Below, in pieces: positions 15,872 to 23,500 of a stretch of DNA of 42,220 nt. The stretch lies in assembly GCA_050942875.1 (NCBI GenBank), contig JBMNOD010000024.1, positions 1 through 42,220 on the forward strand, written 5' to 3'. The notes beneath the pieces were generated by a model. It saw only the letters and a list, made by a program, of their open reading frames with translations, was not told the origin of the DNA and searched no databases. This DNA is from JAAZAI01 sp050942875 (GTDB lineage Bacteria; Verrucomicrobiota; Kiritimatiellia; RFP12; UBA3636). Position 1 is the first letter of the stretch. Each line of letters opens with the position of its first letter. The translations under genes and the position numbers were made by a program.

Positions 15872-17215
15872 TCATGCGAGCGCCTCGACAATGGCTTTCT
15901 GGTACACATTCGCCTCGGGAAGGGAGATCGACGGAAACGTCTCCTGAACTTTGTAGCGACGACGCTCCTGCAACACGTTTCGAATGGAAAGCCCGACGGA
16001 CTCGGCAAGCAGCGGTGGCACGGCGTTTCCGACCTGCGCAAACTGCTCGGCCATGGTTCCAGTAAAGACGAAATGATCTGGAAACGACTGGATGCGCGCC
16101 GCTTCGCGAACGGTGAAAGATCGTTCCTGGTCGTAATGGAAGTAGGCGCCCCAATGGGGATCGCACTTCGTGAGGATGGTGGATCCAAGCCCGTCGGGAT
16201 CAACGCGCCCATAACGCTTCGTGTGATCCGTTTTCCGGGCTCGCTTCATGCCGGCCGGCAGAAGTTCCTCGGGGATGTCAGTCCAGTTTCCGCCTGGCTT
16301 GATGTATTTGAGCCGTTCGAGATTGATGGCCGAGAGCTTCGACGCCTCGTGGTTGCAAACCCCGCCGCTCCCCGTTCGGCTCCACCGCTGGTAGTCGCAG
16401 GTTGGAGGCGTGGCATATTCCTTGACGGGTGCGCCCCTTTCCCCGGAAGCAAGCGGCGGCAGATCCGACAGCGCTTCGCGAACGGTTGTAAACGAAGACG
16501 CCGTCTCGGCCGTCGGCGTCTTCACGAGCAGACGTCCATCAAAGGTGGTCGTAAAGTTCGGATGCATGGGGGCATGACGCACAGGCTCCGGAAAAGCGTA
16601 GGCGGGGACAACCCTGCCCCGAAGACCGATGATGATCGTACGCCATCGCATCTGCGGCACCCCGTAAAAGGCCGCCCCAAGGATGTGGACGTCCGCTCCA
16701 TATCCGATTTGCGCCAACGCCTCCAAAATCTCATGGAGCGTAGCCCCCTGTTCAAACGAAACCAGCCCCGGCACATTCTCGATCAAGACGGCTCGCGGAG
16801 CGAAGCCGTCGACAAAGCGAAGAAACTCCTTGAACAAATGATTGCGGCGATCCTGGGTGCTTCGAACAGGGGCATTGATTGAAAACCCCTGGCAGGGGGG
16901 GCCGCCTGCAATCAAGTCCAACGCTCCCTTCCTCAGACCCAACTCCCTCATGATCTCGACAGGGTCAAGATCGCGAATGTCCGCAGTCTTCACCAAAGCC
17001 CGGGCATGATTGCACTGGTAGGTCCTCGCATAGGCAGGCACAATCTCGGAAGCGAAAAGCGATTCAAAGCCGGCCATGGAAAGCCCCTCTGAAAGACCGC
17101 CCGCCCCCGCGAACAAATCAATCATGCAGAGCTTGTCGTACCCCATGCCCGCGCATTCCTGCGCGACGCAGTCGACCGCGAATCCCGTCGTTGATTTCCT
17201 CTGTGTTTTTTCCAT
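15872..17215 (-). CDS. C5-cytosine DNA methyltransferase, apparently without a partner nuclease
   Basis: A 447-residue protein carrying the ordered motifs of m5C methyltransferases: I DLFAGAGG (33-40), IV GPPCQGFS with catalytic Cys108, VI ENVPG (146-150), VIII MRWRTIIIG, and IX/X (TVREAARIQSFP, VGNAVPPLL). The target-recognition region is about residues 215-340. It transfers a methyl group from S-adenosylmethionine to C5 of cytosine in a specific DNA site. No restriction endonuclease, Vsr or specificity gene is adjacent (GH2 downstream, nadA upstream), so it is an orphan or the remains of a restriction-modification system. Start at 17215 taken as the first ATG. Confidence 0.92.
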   Translation of the reverse strand: MEKTQRKSTTGFAVDCVAQECAGMGYDKLCMIDLFAGAGGLSEGLSMAGFESLFASEIVPAYARTYQCNHARALVKTADIRDLDPVEIMRELGLRKGALDLIAGGPPCQGFSINAPVRSTQDRRNHLFKEFLRFVDGFAPRAVLIENVPGLVSFEQGATLHEILEALAQIGYGADVHILGAAFYGVPQMRWRTIIIGLRGRVVPAYAFPEPVRHAPMHPNFTTTFDGRLLVKTPTAETASSFTTVREALSDLPPLASGERGAPVKEYATPPTCDYQRWSRTGSGGVCNHEASKLSAINLERLKYIKPGGNWTDIPEELLPAGMKRARKTDHTKRYGRVDPDGLGSTILTKCDPHWGAYFHYDQERSFTVREAARIQSFPDHFVFTGTMAEQFAQVGNAVPPLLAESVGLSIRNVLQERRRYKVQETFPSISLPEANVYQKAIVEALA

Positions 17216-17542
17216 GACGCCCTTTGCGCTGAACCTGCAACCAGCATATCATCTATGCCTGCCGTGAATCGAGGAAAAAAGCAATCGTTCGGTCGCCGGG
17301 GGTGTGGTTCGACATCGTTGCCACACACCAAGGGGCCGGGAGCCGTGGTTCAGGGTTCAGGACTTGAATTTCACCAACTGGACATTCGCGCGCTCCTCGT
17401 CGGCGGACATCCCTTTTGTGGTCGATGCGTGGACAACACGTTGCCGTGCAACGCCCTGAACCCAGATCCCGTGCGCCTTCGCGATTCAACTGCCTTGAAT
17501 CGCGAGATGACCTTCGTCGGTCGTGCGGCAGCCGAGGCGCGC
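17216..17542. other. Intergenic region between nadA and the methyltransferase with inverted repeats
   Basis: 327 bp without a convincing gene. It contains an 11-bp perfect inverted repeat, TCGCGATTCAA/TTGAATCGCGA with a 5-nt loop (17479-17505), 37 bp past the nadA stop and lacking a T run, and a 15-bp palindrome-like motif CGTTGC-CGT-GCAACG (17439-17453). One minus-strand frame from about 17495 to 17365 reads like the C-terminus of a protein (GIWVQGVARQ, KGMSADEERANVQLVKFKS, then a stop) and may be a gene remnant. Confidence 0.5.
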
Positions 17543-18445
17543 CTAGCTCGCGAGCATGCGTTCGACGGGCAGGCGCGCACGATCCATCAGCCCCGGGTCA
17601 AGCTCGACCCTGAACGTCAGGCTTTCGAGCGACTCGACAATGCTCTCGAGCGTGATCTTCTTCATGTTCGGGCACATCGGCAGGGGCTCCAGCGGAATCA
17701 GCTCCTTGTCGGGATTCTCCTTGTGCGCCCGGTGCAGGACGCCGCATTCCGTGCCGAGGATGAACGTCCGCGCAGTGGATTCGCGCATGAACTCGAGCAT
17801 GCCGCCTGTGCTCAGCGCGTGGTCTGCCATCTCCACGACGGCCGGCGTGCATTCAGGATGCACCAACACGACGGCATCCGGATGTTTCGCGCGAAGCGCC
17901 TTCACGTCTTCGGGCTTGATTCGGTCGTGCGTCGGGCAAAAACCCGGCCAAAGCTCCATCTTGCGACCCAGCGCGCGCGCGACATTCGCCCCAAGGTTCC
18001 GGTCGGGCAGGAACATGATGGGCTGGGCTGCGGGGATTGCGGCGACAATGCGCTTGGCATTCGCAGACGTGCAACAGACATCCACCTCGGCTTTCACAGC
18101 GGCCGTGGAATTCACGTAGGCCACGAGCACGACATCCGGATGCGCCGCCTTGTACTGGCGCACCGCCTCAGCCGTCGCCGCATCCGCCATCGGACAGCCG
18201 GCCGAAGGAACGGGATGCAACACCGTGGAATCAGGCGAAAGAATCCTGGCAGTCTCGGCCATGAACGAAACGCCGCAAAAGACGATGACCGGCGCGGCGG
18301 CATCCCGGGCCTTGATGCTCAGCTCCAACGAATCGCCAACGAAGTCCGCGACATCCTGAACCTCGCCGCACACATAATTGTGGGCGAGAATGACGGCGTT
18401 GCGCTGCCGCTTCAATTTGGCGATCTGTTCTTCAAGTCGTCCCAT
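17543..18445 (-). CDS. nadA: Quinolinate synthase NadA
   Basis: A 300-residue protein of the standard three-domain NadA fold. It condenses iminoaspartate (from NadB) with dihydroxyacetone phosphate to quinolinate in de novo NAD synthesis. The three [4Fe-4S] ligands are at the expected spacing: Cys84 (SAGCPMA), Cys170 (GFCPTHD) and Cys258 (PMCPNM). Other family marks are ILAHNYV, GDSLELS, YVNSTAAVKAEVD and CCTSANA. Length is typical for the short NadA form. AGGAGG (18452-18457) lies 6 nt before the ATG. No nadB or nadC is adjacent in this window. It is divergent from the glycan locus, sharing a 190-bp control region. Confidence 0.96.
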   Translation of the reverse strand: MGRLEEQIAKLKRQRNAVILAHNYVCGEVQDVADFVGDSLELSIKARDAAAPVIVFCGVSFMAETARILSPDSTVLHPVPSAGCPMADAATAEAVRQYKAAHPDVVLVAYVNSTAAVKAEVDVCCTSANAKRIVAAIPAAQPIMFLPDRNLGANVARALGRKMELWPGFCPTHDRIKPEDVKALRAKHPDAVVLVHPECTPAVVEMADHALSTGGMLEFMRESTARTFILGTECGVLHRAHKENPDKELIPLEPLPMCPNMKKITLESIVESLESLTFRVELDPGLMDRARLPVERMLAS

Positions 18446-18476
18446 GGAATCCTCCTCGCTATCGAATGAATCATGC

Positions 18477-18506
18477 AGTCTACACTCCCACCCCGCTTCA
18501 CGTCCA
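18477..18506 (-). promoter_or_regulatory. Probable nadA promoter
   Basis: On the minus strand TGGACG (18506-18501), 18-bp spacer, TAGACT (18482-18477). The transcript would start near 18470, about 25 nt before the nadA ATG. An imperfect palindrome, TTCAAAACGTTGTGAA (18514-18529), lies just upstream, between this promoter and the divergent one. Confidence 0.5.
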
Positions 18507-18542
18507 GCAAAAGTTCAAAACGTTGTGAAACGCTGCAAAAGC

Positions 18543-18571
18543 TTGAACCTCACGGGGGACTGGGGTACAAT
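18543..18571 (+). promoter_or_regulatory. Promoter of the PHP-PRTase/glycan operon
   Basis: TTGAAC (18543-18548), 17-bp spacer, TACAAT (18566-18571). Transcription would start near 18578, about 59 nt before the ATG at 18637. Confidence 0.65.
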
Positions 18572-18636
18572 CGGACGGCAAAACGCAAACTCACGATTCT
18601 AAAGGACCCCATGGGGAACGAAAAAGGCGCAGCGCG

Positions 18637-19911
18637 ATGAAGTGCATGTTCCACATCCACACGATCTACTCCGGCGACGGCAGGATCACGCTGCCGGAAC
18701 TGGCGCGTCGATCCAGGGCCGCCGGAATCGACTGCCTGTTCATCACCGACCACGACACGATCGAAGGCGCGCGCCGCTTCCAGGAGCGCTTCCCGGAATT
18801 CCACACGGTCGTCGGCGCGGAGATCATGACGAACGCCGGCGAGATCATCGGCCTCTTCCTCAAGGAGGACGTCGCGCCAGGCCAGAGCGTGGAAGCGACG
18901 ATGGCCGCAATCCGGGCCCAGGGCGGGATCGTCGCCCTGCCCCACCCGCATGACACGTGGCGTTCGTCCTCGCTCAAGCCGAAGGTCCATGAAAGCGCCT
19001 TCGCCCGGACGGACGTCGTCGAAACCTTCAACTGCCGCACCTTCTCCGCCCGCCACGATCGACGTGCGGCAGCAGACTGCGCCCGCCACGGCAAGGTCGG
19101 GCTCCCCGGCATCGACGCGCACTTCCCCGAGGAGATCGGCCGCGCCACGTTCGAGCTTCCAGAAGCGCCGACGTCCCAAAACTTCCCCTGGACTCCAGGC
19201 AACATCCACGTCAAGCGAGACACATTCTTCTTCCGAGGTTGCCTGCGTCTCAAGAGCATCTGGGGCAAGCATTCCGCGCTGACCCTGCCGGAGCGCATCT
19301 TCACCAGACTGCAGAGGACCGCCTTCCGCCTGACAGGCGGATCGTTCTTCTCGTTGGCCGAAGTCGAGCAGCTTGCCGTGCGGCTCGCCGAAAAAGTCCG
19401 CGATTCCGGCTATGCGCCCGAGGTCGTCGTCGGCATCGCCAACGGCGGCCTGTTCCCCGCCTTCCACGTGGCCCGGGCGCTGAGCCTCCCCTTCGAGACC
19501 ATCCGCATCACCCACCGCCAAATCCGCATCGGCAACCTCGACACGGACGACATCATCGGCGGCTGTTTCCTGCGGGACGCAATCTACGGCAACGAGCCGG
19601 TCGTTCTCGGCGACTGCCCGGAATCCGTCCGCGGCCGGAAGATCCTGCTGGTGGACGATGATTGCACCCGTGGCCAGACCTTCCGCGCCGCCCTCGACCT
19701 GGTGGCCGACACCGCCGCCGAGGCCAGGACCGCCTGCATCCGCGTCCTGAACGGCGCCTACGATCCGGATTACGTCGTCCGCGACCACCGTGGCCAGACC
19801 TTCAAGTTCCCCCGCTTCCCCTGGTACAAGTACTCGCCTGAGTATCTGCGCTACGCCCGGTTTCGGGAGAAGTGGCTCCATCCCTCCCGCTGCAACGCCT
19901 GGCCCGAATGA
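18637..19911 (+). CDS. Fusion of a PHP-family phosphoesterase and a phosphoribosyltransferase
   Basis: A 424-residue protein. Residues 1 to about 175 are a PHP domain: FHIHT (H6, H8), SGDGR, FITDHDT (D38-D40), GAEI (E62), LPHPHD (H103, H105), FNCRTFS and GIDAHFPEEIG (D160, H162), so the metal-binding set looks complete. Residues about 240-400 are a type I phosphoribosyltransferase: VVVGIANGG, then the PRPP-binding loop ILLVDDDCTRGQTF (about 337-349). PHP proteins hydrolyse phosphate esters; PRTases use 5-phosphoribosyl diphosphate. Inference: one polypeptide makes and then dephosphorylates a phosphoribosyl compound. First gene of a five-gene glycan-assembly operon; its stop overlaps the flippase start (ATGA). 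Confidence 0.85.
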   Translation: MKCMFHIHTIYSGDGRITLPELARRSRAAGIDCLFITDHDTIEGARRFQERFPEFHTVVGAEIMTNAGEIIGLFLKEDVAPGQSVEATMAAIRAQGGIVALPHPHDTWRSSSLKPKVHESAFARTDVVETFNCRTFSARHDRRAAADCARHGKVGLPGIDAHFPEEIGRATFELPEAPTSQNFPWTPGNIHVKRDTFFFRGCLRLKSIWGKHSALTLPERIFTRLQRTAFRLTGGSFFSLAEVEQLAVRLAEKVRDSGYAPEVVVGIANGGLFPAFHVARALSLPFETIRITHRQIRIGNLDTDDIIGGCFLRDAIYGNEPVVLGDCPESVRGRKILLVDDDCTRGQTFRAALDLVADTAAEARTACIRVLNGAYDPDYVVRDHRGQTFKFPRFPWYKYSPEYLRYARFREKWLHPSRCNAWPE

Positions 19912-21272
19912 CGATGGAACACGCCGCGCCCCCCTTGCCGCCCCGCAACCCGACCTCCAGCGTCGGAAGCTGGGTGCTGCGCTTCTTCCGCCTGGAACGC
20001 CCCGGCGCGTTGGCGCGGCGCACCTACTTCTGGACGGCGCTCTCCGGGGGCGGCGTCAGCGCCAGCTCCTTCATTCTCCTGGTTCTCATCGTGCGGCTCC
20101 TCGGCGGGCAGGGCCCGTACTGGGGCGGCGTGTTCAGCATCGCGCTCGCCGTTTCACAGCAATTGATCACCATCGGCCTCTTCCAGATGCGCCCCTTCCA
20201 AGTCTCCGATGTGGATGAGGCCTACTCGTTCAGCGACTACCTCCTCTCCCGGGTGCTGACGGTCGGGCTGATGGGCGTGGCAGGCGCCGTCTGGATCGTC
20301 GCAACCGGCATGGGCCGCGACAAGGCCATCGCCCTCCTGCTGCTGCTCGCGCTCCGGGCGGGCGAATCCTTCTCCGATGTCTTCGAGGGGCGCTATCAGC
20401 AACGAGGCCGGCTTGACATCGCCTCGAAGGGGATGTTCTTCAAGACCATGCTGCCCTTGGTCCTTTTCTGCATCATGCTGTGGATCACGCGGGACATGCT
20501 CGCCGCGTTCGCCTGGATGGCGTTGCTCCACTGGCTGCTGCTCATCGGCATGGACGGCGCGCTCATCCCCTCCTTCGCCCGCCTCGATTTACGCGGTTCA
20601 TTCCGCAAGCAGCGCCAGCTGCTCCTCGCCTGTCTGCCGCTGGCCACAAACGCCTTCCTGTTCATCTACCTCAACAACCTCTCCCGCTATGCGATCGACC
20701 GCTTTCTCGACGAGCGACGGATGACCGAATACAACGCGCTGTTCATGCCGTCATACCTCGTGATCCTGCTCTCCAGCTTCGTGCTCCGCCCGGCGCTGAC
20801 GGATCTGGCGCATCGCAGCAAAGCGGGCGACAGGCAGGGCTTCCGCCGCCAAATCGGCCTTCAGCTCGCCTGGATCGCAGCGTTCACCGCGCCGACGCTG
20901 CTGCTGGCCTACGCATGGGGCATGCCTTTCCTCACCCTCCTCTACGGCATCGACCTGACGCCCCATCGCGGCGCCCTTTGCGTGCTGATTGCCGGCGGCG
21001 CCCTGATTGCCGTATACCATGTCTTCCAGTCGATCCTCATCATCCGCCGCCGCCAGACGGCCTGTCTGCTCGGCATCGTGCTCGCGGCCGCCGCGAGCCG
21101 CGCCTTCACCCCATTTGCCGTGCGCAACCACGGCGTCGCCGGCGGAGCCGCCAGCTTCCTGCTCTCCGCGCTCATCCTGTCCATCATCTTCATCGCACTG
21201 ACGGCCTGGCACCCCCGGCCCTCTTCAGCCGCAAGGAGCCCCCATCATGGAAACCCCAGACACGAATCTTGA
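19908..21272 (+). CDS. Polysaccharide flippase (Wzx/MATE-like membrane protein)
   Basis: A 454-residue polytopic membrane protein with about 12 hydrophobic segments (for example SGGGVSASSFILLVLIVRLL, VLTVGLMGVAGAVWIV, MLPLVLFCIMLWIT, GALCVLIAGGALIAVYHVF, FLLSALILSIIFIALTAW). Layout and composition fit the polysaccharide-transporter family that flips lipid-linked oligosaccharides across the inner membrane. ATG at 19908 overlaps the upstream stop (ATGA), and the 3' end overlaps the next gene by 26 bp. Assignment rests on topology and context, not a diagnostic motif. Confidence 0.7.
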   Translation: MTMEHAAPPLPPRNPTSSVGSWVLRFFRLERPGALARRTYFWTALSGGGVSASSFILLVLIVRLLGGQGPYWGGVFSIALAVSQQLITIGLFQMRPFQVSDVDEAYSFSDYLLSRVLTVGLMGVAGAVWIVATGMGRDKAIALLLLLALRAGESFSDVFEGRYQQRGRLDIASKGMFFKTMLPLVLFCIMLWITRDMLAAFAWMALLHWLLLIGMDGALIPSFARLDLRGSFRKQRQLLLACLPLATNAFLFIYLNNLSRYAIDRFLDERRMTEYNALFMPSYLVILLSSFVLRPALTDLAHRSKAGDRQGFRRQIGLQLAWIAAFTAPTLLLAYAWGMPFLTLLYGIDLTPHRGALCVLIAGGALIAVYHVFQSILIIRRRQTACLLGIVLAAAASRAFTPFAVRNHGVAGGAASFLLSALILSIIFIALTAWHPRPSSAARSPHHGNPRHES

Positions 21273-22413
21273 ACTCAGCGTCGTCATCCCCTGCCTGAAC
21301 GAATCCGCCACGATCGCCAAGGCCGTCGGCCTGGCGCGCGAACTGATCGACGCCGTCGGCGCGCCCGGCGAAGTCGTCGTCTCGGACAACGGCTCGGACG
21401 ACGGCTCGCAATCGCTCGCCGAAGCCGCCGGGGCGCGCGTCGTTCCCGCCGAACGCCGGGGCTACGGCTTCGCGCTGCTCTCGGGCATCCGCGCCGCGCG
21501 GGGCCGCATCGTCGTCATGGGCGACGCCGACGCCACCTACGACTTCCGCGAGGCGCTCGACATGGTCCGCGCCGTCCAGCAAGGCGCCGACCTGGCCATG
21601 GGCAGCCGGCTGCGCGGCAACATCGAGCCCGGCGCCATGCCCCCGCTCCACCGCCATCTGGGCACGCCCGTGCTCACCTGGCTCATCCGCCGCTTCTTCG
21701 GCCTGCGCATCACCGACTGCAACTGCGGCATGCGCGCCTTCTCAAAACAGGCGTTCGAGAAAATGGGCCTCGTCTCCGGCGGCATGGAATTCGCCTCCGA
21801 AATGCTCATCAAGGCCGCGCTCTGCGACCTGAAGGTCGTCGAGTTCCCCTGCTCGCTGCGTGCCGACACGCGCGACCGCAAGCCCCATCTCAACACGTGG
21901 CGCGACGGCTGGCGCCACCTGCGCTTCATCCTGCTCTTCGCGCCGCATGTCGTCTTCACCGTCCCCGGCTGGATCCTGAGCGTCGTGTTCGGCATGATGA
22001 TCCTGCTGCTCTCGCTCGGCCCCGTCACCGTCGGCAACGTGCATTTCGACTACCACCACCTCTTCTACGCCGTGCCGGTCTTCTGCATCGGGATCCAGCT
22101 CCTCTGGTTCTCGGCCTTCGCGACGAAGTTCCGCCGCTTCGTCGGCCTTGGCGGACAGGACGCCGCGCCGCCGGCAAAGTTCCGCCTCGAACGCTGGCTT
22201 GTCCTCGGCCTGCTCCTCGGCATCGGCGGCGTGGCCGTCTTCGTCAGCGTGCTCATCAACTGGTGGGCGGCCGGGCGGGGCGAGCTGCTCGCCATCCGCC
22301 CGTCCGTCTTCGCGCTCACGCTCGTCCTCAGCGGCTTCCTCACCATCATGAACGCATTGATGCTCAGCATGCTCGAACTCCACTTCGACTCCCAGGCCAT
22401 CCGTCGAGGTTGA
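21247..22413 (+). CDS. GT2 glycosyltransferase, dolichyl-phosphate-mannose-synthase-like, membrane anchored
   Basis: A 388-residue protein. The GT-A domain spans residues 1 to about 230 with VVIPCLNESATI, VVSDNGSDDGS, VMGDADATYDF (the DxD-type metal site) and LRITDCNCGMRAF, which are hallmarks of DPM1/GtrB-like enzymes that move a sugar from a nucleotide donor to a polyprenyl phosphate. About four hydrophobic segments follow (HVVFTVPGWILSVVFGMMIL, YAVPVFCIGIQLLWFSAF, LVLGLLLGIGGVAVFVSVLI, VFALTLVLSGFLTIM). AAGGAG (21234-21239) precedes the ATG. Its place after a flippase and before another GT2 supports a role in lipid-linked sugar formation. Confidence 0.9.
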   Translation: METPDTNLELSVVIPCLNESATIAKAVGLARELIDAVGAPGEVVVSDNGSDDGSQSLAEAAGARVVPAERRGYGFALLSGIRAARGRIVVMGDADATYDFREALDMVRAVQQGADLAMGSRLRGNIEPGAMPPLHRHLGTPVLTWLIRRFFGLRITDCNCGMRAFSKQAFEKMGLVSGGMEFASEMLIKAALCDLKVVEFPCSLRADTRDRKPHLNTWRDGWRHLRFILLFAPHVVFTVPGWILSVVFGMMILLLSLGPVTVGNVHFDYHHLFYAVPVFCIGIQLLWFSAFATKFRRFVGLGGQDAAPPAKFRLERWLVLGLLLGIGGVAVFVSVLINWWAAGRGELLAIRPSVFALTLVLSGFLTIMNALMLSMLELHFDSQAIRRG

Positions 22414-22438
22414 CACCGCCGCAACGCCAAGGAAACCC

Positions 22439-23500
22439 ATGCCCGAAGCCCCCGCGATCAGCATCGTCATGCCCGTGTTCAACGGCGCGAAACACCTGCG
22501 CCACGCCCTCGACTCGATTTCCGCCCAGACGCCCCATCCCGGGAAGCTGGAGATCATCGTCGCCGAAGATGGTTCGACGGACGACTCTCCGCGCATCCTC
22601 CGCGACGCATCGGCGACGCTGCCCATCACCCTCATCGACGGCGCGCGCCAAGGAAACTGGGTCGCCTCCACCAACCGCGCGCTCGAAAAAGCCACAGGCG
22701 ATTTCGTCTCTTTCCTCCACCAGGACGATGCCTACATGCCCACGCGGCTGAAGACCCTGCTGGACAGCGTGGCGGCTTTCCCCGACGCCCACGTCTTCGC
22801 GCACCCGGTTCGCTTCATCGACGGCAAGGGGAAATCGTGCGGGAGCTGGTCCCTCCCCTCAAAGCGCCTCCGGCGCCGTGCCATCGACTGGTTCTCCCAG
22901 CCGACCACGATCGCGCACAACAAAATGCCGGTTGAGCGTCGTCTCCCGCCTTCCGATTGGTTCCCGCAGCTTCTCGTCCAAAACAACCTTGCCGTGCCCG
23001 GCGTCCTGTTCCGGCGTTCGCTGCTTGATTCCGTTGGCTATCTCGACGACACGCTGCGCTACACGGCCGACTGGGACTTCTGGCTGCGGCTCGCCAGCCG
23101 CCACGATCTCGTCCAACTCCCCGAACGCCTGTCCGAATTCCGCATCCACCGCGAATCCCAAACGGTCGGCTTCGCCGAGAAGCAAACGGAATACGCCGAC
23201 AACCTCCGCCTCGTGCTGAACCGCCATGCCGACACGCTCGACTCCCTCCCCGGGATCGACCGCCGCGAAGCCGATGCCTTCCGCGCCATGGCGACCCTGG
23301 GCGTCGAGGCAAACCGTTGGCTGGCCTCCCGCCTCACCCCAAAACCGCAACCCGCCGCAACGCTCATCCGCGCACTCCGCGCCGCAGGCGCCGGAAACGC
23401 GTTCCGCTACATCCGCCTCTCGCGCGTCGTCCCACGCACCCTCGCCCGGTTCCGCGCCAACGTCAAACCCCCTGCTCAATCTGGAGGCACACCCTCATGA
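22439..23500 (+). CDS. GT2-family glycosyltransferase
   Basis: A 353-residue soluble GT-A enzyme: ISIVMPVFNGAKHLRHALDS, IIVAEDGSTDDS, SFLHQDDAYMP (metal/nucleotide site) and YTADWDFWLRLA (acceptor-side acidic motif) are classic GT2 marks. It probably adds a sugar to a growing surface glycan on the cytoplasmic face; donor and acceptor are unknown. The C-terminal about 70 residues are basic and helical. It starts 25 bp after the previous gene, with AAGGAA ahead of the ATG, and its stop overlaps the next start (ATGA at 23497-23500). Confidence 0.9.
   Translation: MPEAPAISIVMPVFNGAKHLRHALDSISAQTPHPGKLEIIVAEDGSTDDSPRILRDASATLPITLIDGARQGNWVASTNRALEKATGDFVSFLHQDDAYMPTRLKTLLDSVAAFPDAHVFAHPVRFIDGKGKSCGSWSLPSKRLRRRAIDWFSQPTTIAHNKMPVERRLPPSDWFPQLLVQNNLAVPGVLFRRSLLDSVGYLDDTLRYTADWDFWLRLASRHDLVQLPERLSEFRIHRESQTVGFAEKQTEYADNLRLVLNRHADTLDSLPGIDRREADAFRAMATLGVEANRWLASRLTPKPQPAATLIRALRAAGAGNAFRYIRLSRVVPRTLARFRANVKPPAQSGGTPS

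Noticed and set aside
17255..18469. Long + strand frame opposite nadA
   Set aside because: Antisense to a firmly identified enzyme; His/Arg-rich low-quality sequence.
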